DNA of 64,000 nt from Sneathiella chinensis (GCF_012720115.1 NZ_VNWN01000006.1:434001-498000), one strand, 5' to 3'; positions 1-9,556 are shown, counted from the stretch's first letter. Program-made: numbers and translations. The notes: generated by a model not told the origin, from the letters alone.

Positions 1-1
1 C

Positions 2-301
2 AGGGCACTTATTCATTCCATCCGCCGCAACCTGCAAAAAGACGCGGCCCGTCTCCGCTCAGAGGATTTGCCAACGTCCGAAATTGTCATGATCAGCCAC
101 GACATCGCCGGGCTGGCGGCGAATACCGGCATGAAACGGCTGGCCGCCCATGCGAAAAATGTTGAAATTGAAATCGAGGAAACCCAAACACCGCAAGCCC
201 TTGTTGCGCCCCTGATCCTTGAGCTTGAACTGGCCCTGTTCGAACTATCGAAAGCCCTGCCATCCCTGTTCACCGATGAAGGGGAACAAAAGACAGGCTA
301 A
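2..301 (+). CDS. Hpt domain protein, C-terminal part (truncated by window edge)
   Basis: The frame is open from the left edge to a TAA at 299-301, so only the last 99 residues are visible. They contain the histidine phosphotransfer signature: a His in the segment ISHDIAGLAANTG, followed by a helical stretch ending in a Glu-rich segment. This matches the usual HxxxG....G pattern of Hpt four-helix bundles. In the family this His relays phosphate between receiver domains of a phosphorelay. It could be a stand-alone Hpt protein or the tail of a hybrid kinase; the upstream part is outside the window. It ends in an acidic tail (FTDEGEQKTG). No partner receiver lies directly downstream, where the autotransporter array begins. 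Confidence 0.7.
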   Translation, partial: RALIHSIRRNLQKDAARLRSEDLPTSEIVMISHDIAGLAANTGMKRLAAHAKNVEIEIEETQTPQALVAPLILELELALFELSKALPSLFTDEGEQKTG

Positions 302-366
302 CGCACCAGCCTTCAACAAGGTTTCCGACCACCTGACTGATCCTGCCTGACAAATCAGAGGCCTTC

Positions 367-422
367 GCTCCGCTGGGCCTTCTGATCCACCGCATCAATA
401 TGTGAAAAACGCCGCCCCGGAA
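367..422 (+). pseudogene. Relic of an autotransporter 3' end
   Basis: These 56 bases match 3297-3352, the last codons, stop and start of the terminator of the first intact autotransporter, with a single difference (G at 402, T at 3332). The copied part includes the codons for the final LRWAF and the TGA stop. No coding sequence for a barrel is left upstream of it. The simplest reading is that another array member once ended here and was removed by deletion or recombination between repeated copies. Downstream, the hairpin half-sites have diverged. Confidence 0.8.
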
Positions 423-454
423 CAGATATTTTCGGGGCACCCCAGTTACATCAT

Positions 455-473
455 AAGGGTTAAACCCTTTTTT
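455..473 (+). terminator. Short hairpin with T-run
   Basis: AAGGG at 455-459 pairs with CCCTT at 465-469 around a TTAAA loop, followed by further T residues. The stem is only 5 bp, so this is a weak candidate intrinsic terminator for the Hpt gene or the lost autotransporter copy. Confidence 0.35.
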
Positions 474-660
474 CTATAGAATATTTACCTAAAATATGAT
501 CAAACTTCACGAAATATTGGGTTGTTCAATCAAAATTGACGGACCGTAACAGGGGTGGATTACTGGCAGAAGCCTTCAGGTGGGGACAGATGGCGTATCG
601 TTCCAGACTGGCATTACGACACCCGGAACATGATGCGAAAACAGCACTGAGAGCCTCGAA

Positions 661-3315
661 ATGATGCACAAAAACCGCCGCATGGCTAAATCCACCGTCA
701 GCGCCCTTGCCATTCTGGGCGCCCTGTCGTCGTTGCCTCTTTCCCATACCCAGGCAAACGCGACCCCTTCCTATTCCTGTACCCCAACAATGGTAATCTC
801 GGATACAAAAACCTCGACTTTTTCCACTCCTACCGGGGCATCCCTTCATATTACGGCAACGGGAGTATTGGAAAAGGGGTTGATGGCAATTTCGGCAAAT
901 CCATCTTATGGCTGTATCCAGAATGACGGTATTATCAACAGCTTGGCACCTCCTATCAATTCTGCAATCTTTTTATCTAAAGTTGCAGAAGGCTCCATTA
1001 TTAACAATGGCACAATTACTGGCACCACAAATGGCATTATGGCGAATTCGGCTCTTGTGAAAAAATCCCTTGTTAATACAGGGACCATCAATGTGTCCCA
1101 AAGCACAGGCCTTGGGATTCGGCTGCAAGGTGGGACAACGATCGAAGGTGATATTTACAACAGTGGTACCATGAATGCGGGGGTTGAGTTTTTAGATGCC
1201 TCCAACCTGCATGGCGACTTGATCAATACGGGGACCATTACCCAAAAGGGGTCCGGTATCAAACTTGTTGGCTCTACCATTGGGGGGACCCTTCGAAATG
1301 CGGGAACCATCAACTCCTCAACCATGGGCGGATACGGGATTTCCCTTGAAGGCAGCACTTCCGTTGGCGCTGTGGAAAATAGCGGGACCATCACAACGGG
1401 GGTTTATGTTGCCGGGGCAACGGTTGCAGGCGGGATCGTCAATACGGGAAGCATTTCCGACGAGGGGTCAAGCGCCGATTTCGGCATCAAAATCACCAGC
1501 AGTTCAACGGTTGGCAAGATCGAGAATGAGGGCGTCGTTTCCGGCAGCAATTTCAGCCTGTGGGTCGATGGCTATGCGGATGACATCACCATCCGCGGTA
1601 CCGAAGCCCGGCTTGTCGGCGATGTGATGGCTGGTCAGGCCATGCTGGTCCTTGCCTCCGGAAGTGAATTCACCACTGAAAATGCCTTCTTTGTTCGCGG
1701 CGTCACCGTGGAGGATGGCGCCACCCTCATCCTGAACGATCAGGCCAGTTCCAGCGGCTCAATACAGAGCGGCACCTTTGCATCAAGCGGGGTCGCCAAT
1801 GCCGGTATTATCGTGGTGCCCGCCGGAACCCGGGCCATGATCCGCGGGGATTACACCCAGACGGGGGCGCTGCAGGTCGGAGCCAACAGCGCCGCCGACT
1901 ATGGCCAACTGGAGGTAACAGGCACGGCCACCGTGGGCAATGACATGAAGATCATTGTGGATGTCAGCACGGGCAATACCCTGCTGGAGGGGGATGCCCT
2001 GTCCGATATCCTCACGGCGGGAACCCTTGTCGGCGCCAACAGCTTTACGGTCACCGACACTTCCTACCTGTTCGATTTCGAGGCGACCCGCGATGGCAAT
2101 ACGGTAGACCTAAGCGTGACTCTTCCCCCGGCTCCCGTTGATCCGACAGAGCCGGAAGACCCCTCCACCATGGGCGGAACCGTCAGTGGGGCAACCCGCG
2201 GCGAGGGCAACCTTCCGGCGGGCGGCGCGGCCCGGGTGATGGACGATTTGATTGACCGCTTTGTCAGCAATGGGACCAGTGGCAACCCCGAGATGGACCG
2301 GGTCATTGGCCAGCTTGGCACCCTTGGCAACCGTAAACAGGTTTCGGATGCGGCCAGCCAGATGCTGCCAGCCCATCATGGTGGTCCGTCGCGGGTGATT
2401 GGCGGCACCATCCGCGGCACCAGCCAGAGCGTTCAGGCCCGGCTTGGCGGGCAAGGGGGGCAGTCCAGCGGCGAAGCCCTGCTGGAGGATCGTCATTTCT
2501 GGGCCAAGCCGTTCGGCAGTTGGACAGATCAGTCCGACAGGAGCGGTGTCTCCGGCTATAGCGCCACCAGCTATGGCATGGTCTTTGGCGCCGATGCCGA
2601 GGTGGCGGACAGCACCCGCCTTGGGCTTGCCTTTTCCTATGCCAACAGCAATGTGGACGGCAACTCCAACGTGGCCCCGCAAAATATGAGCGTGGACAGT
2701 TATCAGCTGACAGCCTATGGCGCTTACGCCCTGACCGGTGCGACCCAGCTTGATCTGCAGGCGGATATGGGGCTGCATCAGAATGACGGCAGCCGCCATA
2801 TTGGCTTCATGGGGCAATCAGCCAAGGCAGATTACAACAGTTGGAGCGGCCATGTGGGCGCGGGCGTCACGCACCGCCTTGATATTGCGGAAGGCACCCG
2901 CCTGACACCGGGCCTCCGCGCCGATTACACCCGGATCCATGACCAGTCCTACCGCGAAAGCGGGGCAGGGGCGCTGAACCTGCGGGTTGATGACAACCGC
3001 ACCAGTGCGTTTCTGGTGACACTGGAAACCGGGTTCGAGCAGGACCTGACTGACCGGGTCACCCTGACGGCCAATGCGGGTGTGTCCTATGACATGATCA
3101 ATGACCGGGCCAGTATTACCTCTGCCTTTGCCGGAGCGCCGGGCGCCAACTTCACCACGCAAGGGATCGATCCCAGCCCGTGGATTGGCCATGGCGGCCT
3201 TGGGCTGGATGCCAAGCTGACCGATACCATGACCCTCAGCGTCAACTATGATCTGGAAGTCCGCGAGGATTTCAACAGCCAGAGCGCCTCCGCCAAGCTC
3301 CGCTGGGCCTTCTGA
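661..3315 (+). CDS. Autotransporter 1 (type V secretion), 9-repeat passenger
   Basis: An 884-residue predicted type Va autotransporter. A signal peptide (basic start, hydrophobic core, likely cleavage after ANA near residue 34) leads to a passenger of about nine degenerate repeats with an N-S/T-G-T-I core every 20-25 residues (about 81-300), as in right-handed beta-helices. A conserved module follows (RGTEARLVGDV, near 317), then a Pro/Glu-rich linker near 490-505. The C-terminal beta-barrel starts near residue 613 (HFWAKPFGSW) and ends in the typical terminal Phe (LRWAF). In the family the barrel sits in the outer membrane and the passenger is exposed, often as an adhesin; that role is inferred. 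Its barrel is the most diverged of the three. ATG 661 is followed by a second ATG; no strong ribosome site decides between them. Confidence 0.85.
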   Translation: MMHKNRRMAKSTVSALAILGALSSLPLSHTQANATPSYSCTPTMVISDTKTSTFSTPTGASLHITATGVLEKGLMAISANPSYGCIQNDGIINSLAPPINSAIFLSKVAEGSIINNGTITGTTNGIMANSALVKKSLVNTGTINVSQSTGLGIRLQGGTTIEGDIYNSGTMNAGVEFLDASNLHGDLINTGTITQKGSGIKLVGSTIGGTLRNAGTINSSTMGGYGISLEGSTSVGAVENSGTITTGVYVAGATVAGGIVNTGSISDEGSSADFGIKITSSSTVGKIENEGVVSGSNFSLWVDGYADDITIRGTEARLVGDVMAGQAMLVLASGSEFTTENAFFVRGVTVEDGATLILNDQASSSGSIQSGTFASSGVANAGIIVVPAGTRAMIRGDYTQTGALQVGANSAADYGQLEVTGTATVGNDMKIIVDVSTGNTLLEGDALSDILTAGTLVGANSFTVTDTSYLFDFEATRDGNTVDLSVTLPPAPVDPTEPEDPSTMGGTVSGATRGEGNLPAGGAARVMDDLIDRFVSNGTSGNPEMDRVIGQLGTLGNRKQVSDAASQMLPAHHGGPSRVIGGTIRGTSQSVQARLGGQGGQSSGEALLEDRHFWAKPFGSWTDQSDRSGVSGYSATSYGMVFGADAEVADSTRLGLAFSYANSNVDGNSNVAPQNMSVDSYQLTAYGAYALTGATQLDLQADMGLHQNDGSRHIGFMGQSAKADYNSWSGHVGAGVTHRLDIAEGTRLTPGLRADYTRIHDQSYRESGAGALNLRVDDNRTSAFLVTLETGFEQDLTDRVTLTANAGVSYDMINDRASITSAFAGAPGANFTTQGIDPSPWIGHGGLGLDAKLTDTMTLSVNYDLEVREDFNSQSASAKLRWAF

Positions 3316-3343
3316 TCCACCGCATCAATATTTGAAAAACGCC

Positions 3344-3376
3344 GCCCCGGAAAGTCACTTTTCCGGGGCTTTTTTG
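3344..3376 (+). terminator. Intrinsic terminator of autotransporter 1
   Basis: A 10-bp perfect stem (GCCCCGGAAA at 3344-3353 with TTTCCGGGGC at 3360-3369), a 6-base loop and a run of six T. It lies 28 bp after the stop codon, so each gene of the array appears to be its own transcription unit. Confidence 0.88.
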
Positions 3377-3526
3377 TATGGACTGTTGCTGCCTCAAAAA
3401 TGTCACGTTCAAATTTTATGAAAATAAATCATGTTGAAATCTAAATATTTAATCCTTAATTCCTATATATACCGGCCGGGATGACCGTCGGTGTAAAAGT
3501 TGAGTAATCTGTATTAGGTGAGTTTT

Positions 3527-6500
3527 ATGAATAGCGCGTTTTATAAAAAGAAAAATAAGCAATTCCGCGAAAATTGTGCCTTTTCAACAATTCGCCGAAC
3601 GGCCAAGTCCAGTTCCAGTTTTGCCGTTCTGTTGATGGCGGCGGCCGTCGCAAGCCTTGCCCCCGGTGATGCCACCGCAGACAGCTGCCCGACCCCGACA
3701 ACCATATTAGGCACCAGCAGCACGGACACCTGTACGCTGACCACGGGCGAGTCCGTATTGATCACCGAAGATGGCAAGATTGTCACAAGCGGAACCGACG
3801 ATGGTATCGTTTTTGTCGATGGGGCGGATCGCATTGAAAACCGCGGCACAATTCACAGTGCCGACAAGGGGATTTACGGGCATACCATTGTCCTGACCGG
3901 CGACCTGATCAACTCTGGTCTGATCCAGTCTGACAGCGATCATGCCCTTCACTTTTATCTTTCGGACATTCAGGGCGATATCAACAACTCCGGCACCATT
4001 GATGCTGTCGAGCGGGGCATCTATGGCTTCCAAAGTTCGCTGTCGAACATTTTCAATTCCGGCCTGATCACGTCAGACACGAACCACGGGATCTATGTCA
4101 ACGTTACAGACGTTCGGGGAGACATTATCAATTCCGGCACGATCGACGTTGCTATTAACGGCATTCACGCCAAAGACAGCCAACTGACCGGTCTGATTGA
4201 AAACACCGGGACCATTGAAGCCCTGTCGAATGGCATTTACCTGTTGAGGAGTGATATTACTGGCGGCGTCACCAATACGGGCGACCTGCTGACGGGCGCA
4301 AACGGGATCTATCTGGAAGAAAGCACTGCCGGGGGCAGCGTCACCAGCAGCGGAACCATTGATGCCGATAGTGATGGTTTTTATATCAAAAACGCCACGA
4401 TCAAGGGGGACCTGATCAATACCGGGTCGATCACAGCCTATAATGAAGGGTATGATATCGACAGGCAGTCCACCATTGAAGGCAAGGTCGCCAACGAAGG
4501 AAGTATTATCGCCGAGGATGGTCAGGGCATTGAGGTGGATGAAGACTCCCATGTCCATCAGGGCCTGTTCAATACCGGAACCATTCAGGCAAATGAAGAC
4601 GGGATTGCGGTTTCCACAAATTCCATCGTGGATAAGGGCCTGCACAACAGCGGAACCATTCGATCCGTCGCAACGGGGGTTCCGGGCCTGCAACATAATG
4701 CTATTCGAATTTATGCAAATGGTCAGGTTAACGGCGGCGTGCATAACAGTGGCACCCTGCAGGGGGACATGATCGGTGTTGCCCTTGAAACAGGCGGCAC
4801 GATTGCGGGCGACCTTGTCAATACCGGCACCATCGAAGGCCAGACCATTGGTGTGTCAATCGACGCGGGCGGGAATATCACTGGTAAGCTCGTCAACAGA
4901 GGGACCATCCAGGGCGGCATTGCCGCCGTCCAGTTTGAACCGGCTTCCTATCTGGGGAACCCGGCAACCACCACCCCGATCGAGGTTGACGGGAGCGATG
5001 CCCGTTTCATCGGTGATGTCTTTGCCCCGGATGCAGGCATGATCCTCAAGACGGGGACCGATCATGCCATGGAGAGCGCCTATTACCTGAAAAGCCTGAC
5101 GGTCGAGGAGGGGGCCACCTTTACCCCGGACAATGCGACTTCCACTTTCGCGGGGAACATCCACCCGACCATCATGGCAGCGGAAGGGTTCGATCTGGCG
5201 TCATCGCTGAACATCTCCGGTGGCCTGAATAACGCGGGTACCGTTGTGATTAAAGCGGGTCCGACCATTCGCCTTCATGGCGGGTATACCCAGAGCGGTG
5301 TGTTCCAGGTTCAGATCAGAAGCGCCAGCGATCATGGCCAGCTTGCCATCAGCGGTGCGGCAGACCTTGGACCTACCATGAAGATTGATGTGGATGTCAC
5401 CGCCGATAACAGTCTGTCCGTCGGCGAGGGGATCGACGATATTCTGGTCGCGGATGGCGGTATTACCGGGGCCGATGCCTTTTCTATCACCGACAATTCC
5501 GCCCTGCTTGATTTTACGCCGGCCAAGGATGGGAATACCATTGATCTGGTCGTTGAAAAGGGACTTAGCGTAGAAGAGGCCATCACCAACGAGGGCAATA
5601 CCCCCGGGGAAGGCGCCGCCCAGGTGGTGGATGACCTGATTGACGAGTTCATCGAAAACGGCACAACCGGAAATGCGGAAGTGGATCAGGTTCTGAACAC
5701 CTTGGGAAGTCTGGCGACGCAAAAGGAAGTCTCTGACGCCATTCGTCAGGTGCTCCCCCTGCATGCAGCCAGTCAGCCACAGGTGGTTATTGGCTCTATC
5801 CGCAAGACCGGACGTATCATTCAGGCCCGTCAGGAAGGGCAGCTGGGTCATTCCAGCGGTGACAGCCCGATCAGCAGCGAACATGCGTGGGTCAAGCCCT
5901 TCGGTAGCTGGACCGACCAATCCGACCGAAACGGCGTTTCCGGTTTCAGCGCCAACAGTTATGGCCTGTCGCTTGGTGCCGATGCCATGATTGGCGAGCG
6001 TTCCCGGCTTGGTGTGGCGTTCTCCTACACCAACAGTAATGTGAACAGCAATTCTACTGTCGCCCGGCAGAAGTCCGACATGGACAGCTATCATCTGGCC
6101 GTTTACGGCAGCTATAGCCTGACAGGCGCGACCCAGTTGAACCTGCAGGCGGATGCCGGGTTGCATGACAATGAGGGGACCCGTCAGATTGACTTCATGG
6201 GACAGGCGGCCAAGGCCGATTACAATAGCTGGAGCGGTCATTTGGGGGCCGGTGTCGCCCATCGCCTTGAGGTTGCGGAAGGGACCACCTTCACACCGGG
6301 CATTCGCGCCGACTATATTCATATTTACGACCAGTCCTATCGCGAGAACGGGGCCGGGGCCCTGAACCTGCATGTGGACAGCACTCATACTCAGGAATTT
6401 CTGCTGACAGCGGAAGGCAAGGTTGTTCACGACCTGACCGACCGGGTCTCCCTGACGGCCAATGCGGGTGTGTCCTATGACCTGATCAACGATCAGGCCA

Positions 6501-6703
6501 GCATCACCTCTGCCTTTGCCGGGGCGCCAACGGCCAGCTTCACCACCGAGGGGCTTGATCCCAGCCCGTGGATTGGCCATGGCGGCCTTGGGGTGAGTGC
6601 CAAGCTGACCGATACCATGACCCTCAGTGTCAATTATGACATTGAGCTGCGCGAGGATTTCAACAACCAGAGCGCCTCCGCCAAGCTCCGCTGGGCCTTC
6701 TGA
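3527..6703 (+). CDS. Autotransporter 2, 15-repeat passenger
   Basis: The largest array member, 1058 residues from ATG 3527, chosen because AGGTGAG lies six bases upstream (a GTG at 3518 falls inside that site). The N-terminus is long and basic (about 30 residues before the hydrophobic core, cleavage probably after ATA near 50), as in autotransporters with extended signal peptides. The passenger has about 15 repeats with N-S/T-G-T-I cores, against 9 and 7 in its neighbours. After the conserved module (DGSDARFIGDVFAP) and the segment VEEGATFTPD comes a linker with GEGAAQVVDDLI, then the barrel from about residue 785 (HAWVKPFGSW) to the final LRWAF. The barrel is nearly the same as that of autotransporter 3. 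Surface adhesion or autoaggregation is a family-based guess. Confidence 0.87.
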   Translation: MNSAFYKKKNKQFRENCAFSTIRRTAKSSSSFAVLLMAAAVASLAPGDATADSCPTPTTILGTSSTDTCTLTTGESVLITEDGKIVTSGTDDGIVFVDGADRIENRGTIHSADKGIYGHTIVLTGDLINSGLIQSDSDHALHFYLSDIQGDINNSGTIDAVERGIYGFQSSLSNIFNSGLITSDTNHGIYVNVTDVRGDIINSGTIDVAINGIHAKDSQLTGLIENTGTIEALSNGIYLLRSDITGGVTNTGDLLTGANGIYLEESTAGGSVTSSGTIDADSDGFYIKNATIKGDLINTGSITAYNEGYDIDRQSTIEGKVANEGSIIAEDGQGIEVDEDSHVHQGLFNTGTIQANEDGIAVSTNSIVDKGLHNSGTIRSVATGVPGLQHNAIRIYANGQVNGGVHNSGTLQGDMIGVALETGGTIAGDLVNTGTIEGQTIGVSIDAGGNITGKLVNRGTIQGGIAAVQFEPASYLGNPATTTPIEVDGSDARFIGDVFAPDAGMILKTGTDHAMESAYYLKSLTVEEGATFTPDNATSTFAGNIHPTIMAAEGFDLASSLNISGGLNNAGTVVIKAGPTIRLHGGYTQSGVFQVQIRSASDHGQLAISGAADLGPTMKIDVDVTADNSLSVGEGIDDILVADGGITGADAFSITDNSALLDFTPAKDGNTIDLVVEKGLSVEEAITNEGNTPGEGAAQVVDDLIDEFIENGTTGNAEVDQVLNTLGSLATQKEVSDAIRQVLPLHAASQPQVVIGSIRKTGRIIQARQEGQLGHSSGDSPISSEHAWVKPFGSWTDQSDRNGVSGFSANSYGLSLGADAMIGERSRLGVAFSYTNSNVNSNSTVARQKSDMDSYHLAVYGSYSLTGATQLNLQADAGLHDNEGTRQIDFMGQAAKADYNSWSGHLGAGVAHRLEVAEGTTFTPGIRADYIHIYDQSYRENGAGALNLHVDSTHTQEFLLTAEGKVVHDLTDRVSLTANAGVSYDLINDQASITSAFAGAPTASFTTEGLDPSPWIGHGGLGVSAKLTDTMTLSVNYDIELREDFNNQSASAKLRWAF
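5801..5912 (+). repeat. Near-identical segment shared with autotransporter 3 (copy 1)
   Basis: This 112-bp segment at the linker/barrel junction differs from 8589-8700 at only two positions that I can see. The passenger regions upstream are far more different. Such a patch points to recent duplication or gene conversion between the 3' halves. Confidence 0.85.
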
Positions 6704-6728
6704 CCCTTGAAAACTGCCCCTGAAAAGA

Positions 6729-6763
6729 AGCGCCCCGGAAGAAATCACTTTTGGGGCGCTTTT
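6729..6763 (+). terminator. Intrinsic terminator of autotransporter 2
   Basis: AGCGCCCC at 6729-6736 pairs with GGGGCGCT at 6753-6760, followed by TTT. It lies 25 bp after the stop codon. Confidence 0.8.
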
Positions 6764-6926
6764 GATTTGCGGCGAAAATACGGCCTATTCCTTATTTTCT
6801 GTTTGCAGAAAGTGAATGTTCGTCATATTGAAAGTTGATTGAAATATATTTGAGTACCTATCTTTACGATGGTTTGAAGAAGCAGGTAGCGTAGGGGTTC
6901 TTTTCTGCCTGTGGGGAATTTTTTAC

Positions 6927-9491
6927 ATGAGAGTTGGGCAAATGGCCGCGTTCCAGGACGGAAGAAAAAAATCAACGTCATCCACGATGAAAATCAAAAC
7001 CCTTGGCAAGTCCTCTTGCAGTCTTGCTGCCCTGCTGGTGGCCATGACCGCCTCCGGCATGGCCGTTGCGGGCCCGGGAGAATCCTGCATTGGAACCACG
7101 ACAACGATTACGGGGGCCGTCACAGAGGGGTGTATTCTGGAGGTCGGCGAGTCTCTGATCATTGAGGAAGGGGGCAGCCTCAGTGCCGTAGGCCAACCCA
7201 ATATTTTGGTTTCAACAAATGATGGTGCACGGCAGATTGACAACTACGGCAGAATTGAAGGACCGGTACACGGAATTATCATTGATCGGGCTGTTTTTGA
7301 TGGAGACATAAACAACTGGGAAACCGGTGTGATTTCCACAGGACTCCGAGCAGTTGATATACAGGACAGTACCCTCAACGGAAACCTGAATAATGCTGGA
7401 CTGATAGAATCAGGGATTTCCGCTATTCATCTGGAAGAGAGTATCCTAACCGGAAGCATCAATAACAGCGGCACCCTGCGCGTTTATGAAGATGAGGACC
7501 CATCACTGTTTATCGGGCACAGTCAGGTCAAGGGCGATATTGTCAATTCCGGGACCATCTCCGGTCCTATCGGGATCATGATGAATGGGATATCTGTTGT
7601 TGAAGGGGATATTATTAACAGTGGCACCATTGACGGTGAAGAAGTGGGAGTGGGGATCGCCCCGGAATCAGAACTCCGCGGCCGCCTAATCAACTCCGGG
7701 ACTATCAAGGGTATGGCAGCCTTATATTTTATCGGTGGGATGCCTGGTCTTGATCTGGAAACGGCGCCCATTGATATTGTCGGCACCGACGCGCGTTTGG
7801 TTGGTCTGGTAGCGGCGCCCGGATCGGACTTCACCCTCAAGTCCGGTGCCCATTTCACCCTTGAAAACCACCATAGTGTTGCCAGTGTTCTGGTTGAAGA
7901 AGGCGCCACGTTCGTTCTAAGTGAAGTAGCGGACAATCCCATTCTGGATGATCCACTCTCTTCAGTGTATTTGGGAATGAAGAATGGTGACGACGTTACA
8001 ACCAAGAACGGCTTTACAAACGCCGGTACGGTTTATATCCCCGCGGGTCAAGTGGTTACGCTCAACAGTGACTATGTCCAGACCGGCGTGCTGCGCATCG
8101 GGGCCGACAGCAAAACCAATTACGGCCGTCTGGTGGTCCTGAAGTCCGCCAATCTTGGGCAAACCATGAAGATCGATGTGGATGTGACCACAGGCAACAG
8201 CCTGTCCGTCGGCGAAGGACTTGCGGATATTCTGGTGGCCGATGGCGGTATCACCGGGGCAAACAGCTTTGCTGTCACCGATAATTCCACCCTGTTCAAT
8301 TTCGCGGCGGTCAAGGATGGCAACAGCATCGACCTGACGGTTCAAAAAGGCCTGACCGCAGAAGAAGCGGCTAATAATCAGGACAATACACCGGGGGCCA
8401 ATGCGGCCCGCCTACTGGACAACCTGATTGCCGACTTCATGGCAACCGGCACGACCGGCAGCCCGGAAATGGATCAGGTGCTGAACACTTTCGGCAGCAT
8501 GACCACGGAAAAAGAAGTCTCTGACGCCATCCGTCAGGTGCTGCCGCTGTTGACCGGCGGTCAGTCACAGGCCACCGGCGGCGCCATTCGCAAGACCGGC
8601 CGTATCATTCAGGCCCGTCAGGAAGGGCAACTGGGTCATTCCAGCGGTGACAGCCCGATCAGCAGCGAACATGCGTGGGTCAAGCCCTTCGGTAGCTGGA
8701 CTGACCAGTCCGACCGGAACGGCGTCTCTGGCTTCAGTGCGAACAGCTATGGTCTGGCCCTTGGTGCCGATGCGGCAATTAATGACCGCAGCCGGATGGG
8801 CGTGGCGTTTTCCTACGCCAACAGCAATGTGGATGGCAATTCCACTGTCGCCCGCCAGAAATCCGACGTGGACAGCTATCAGCTGGCCGTTTACGGCAGC
8901 TACAGCCTGACCGACGCGACCCAGATCAACCTGCAGGCGGATGCCGGGCTGCATGACAATGAAGGCTCCCGTCAGATTGCCTTCATGGGACAGGCCGCGA
9001 AGGCCGATTACAATAGCTGGAGCGGCCATGTGGGCGGCGGGCTGACCCACCGTCTTGATGTGGCGGAAGGCACCACCTTCACGCCGGGCATTCGCGCCGA
9101 CTATACCCATATCTATGACCAGTCCTACCGCGAAAGCGGGGCCGGGGCCCTGAACCTGCATGTGGACAGCAACCATACACAGGAACTGCTGCTGACAGCG
9201 GAAGGCAAGGTTGTTCACAGGCTGACCGACCGGGTCTCCCTGACGGCCAATGCGGGCGTGTCCTATGACCTGATCAATGATCAGGCCAGCATCACCTCGG
9301 CCTTTGCCGGGGCGCCAAGCGCCAGCTTCACCACCGAGGGACTTGATCCCAGCCCGTGGATCGGCCATGGCGGTCTTGGGGTTGAGGCCAAGCTGACCGA
9401 TACCATGACCCTCAGTGTCAATTATGACATTGAGCTGCGCGAGGACTTCAACAACCAGAGCGCCTCTGCCAAGCTCCGCTGGGCCTTCTAA
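6927..9491 (+). CDS. Autotransporter 3, 7-repeat passenger
   Basis: An 854-residue array member built like its two neighbours. The start at ATG 6927 has a GGGGA about ten bases upstream. A later Met (MKIKTLGKSS, near residue 28) begins a more ordinary signal peptide ending in AVA, so translation could also start there. The passenger holds about seven N-x-G-T-I type repeats, the fewest of the three. It is followed by the common module (GTDARLVGLVAAP) and VEEGATF, a linker (TPGANAARLLDNLI) and the barrel from about residue 580 to the terminal LRWAF. The barrel and linker are closest to autotransporter 2. The protein is predicted to be outer-membrane anchored with an exposed beta-helix; its ligand is unknown. 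Confidence 0.86.
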   Translation: MRVGQMAAFQDGRKKSTSSTMKIKTLGKSSCSLAALLVAMTASGMAVAGPGESCIGTTTTITGAVTEGCILEVGESLIIEEGGSLSAVGQPNILVSTNDGARQIDNYGRIEGPVHGIIIDRAVFDGDINNWETGVISTGLRAVDIQDSTLNGNLNNAGLIESGISAIHLEESILTGSINNSGTLRVYEDEDPSLFIGHSQVKGDIVNSGTISGPIGIMMNGISVVEGDIINSGTIDGEEVGVGIAPESELRGRLINSGTIKGMAALYFIGGMPGLDLETAPIDIVGTDARLVGLVAAPGSDFTLKSGAHFTLENHHSVASVLVEEGATFVLSEVADNPILDDPLSSVYLGMKNGDDVTTKNGFTNAGTVYIPAGQVVTLNSDYVQTGVLRIGADSKTNYGRLVVLKSANLGQTMKIDVDVTTGNSLSVGEGLADILVADGGITGANSFAVTDNSTLFNFAAVKDGNSIDLTVQKGLTAEEAANNQDNTPGANAARLLDNLIADFMATGTTGSPEMDQVLNTFGSMTTEKEVSDAIRQVLPLLTGGQSQATGGAIRKTGRIIQARQEGQLGHSSGDSPISSEHAWVKPFGSWTDQSDRNGVSGFSANSYGLALGADAAINDRSRMGVAFSYANSNVDGNSTVARQKSDVDSYQLAVYGSYSLTDATQINLQADAGLHDNEGSRQIAFMGQAAKADYNSWSGHVGGGLTHRLDVAEGTTFTPGIRADYTHIYDQSYRESGAGALNLHVDSNHTQELLLTAEGKVVHRLTDRVSLTANAGVSYDLINDQASITSAFAGAPSASFTTEGLDPSPWIGHGGLGVEAKLTDTMTLSVNYDIELREDFNNQSASAKLRWAF
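8589..8700 (+). repeat. Near-identical segment shared with autotransporter 2 (copy 2)
   Basis: Second copy of the 112-bp patch described at 5801-5912. The similarity continues at a lower but still high level through the rest of the barrel-coding region. Confidence 0.85.
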
Positions 9492-9520
9492 GCCCCGGCG
9501 ATCGAGAAAGGCAAGACACA

Positions 9521-9556
9521 GGCCACGGAAGATAGCTCTTCCGTGGCCTTTTTTGT
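9521..9556 (+). terminator. Intrinsic terminator of autotransporter 3
   Basis: A 12-bp perfect stem (GGCCACGGAAGA at 9521-9532 with TCTTCCGTGGCC at 9537-9548), a 4-base loop and a T6 run. It closes the array before ftsB. Confidence 0.9.

Larger units (their letters stand above)
302..660. other. Intergenic region before the autotransporter array
   Basis: About 360 bp between the Hpt gene and the first intact autotransporter. It holds a 56-bp relic of an autotransporter 3' end (367-422), a small hairpin followed by a T-run (455-473) and an AT-rich stretch (about 470-540) that probably carries the promoter of the first autotransporter. I see no other gene in it. Confidence 0.7.

Noticed and set aside
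5201-6748. Long open frame opposite autotransporter 2 (and similar ones opposite 1 and 3)
   Set aside because: Same antisense effect in repetitive, high-GC coding DNA; all three barrel regions give the same shadow because they are paralogous.
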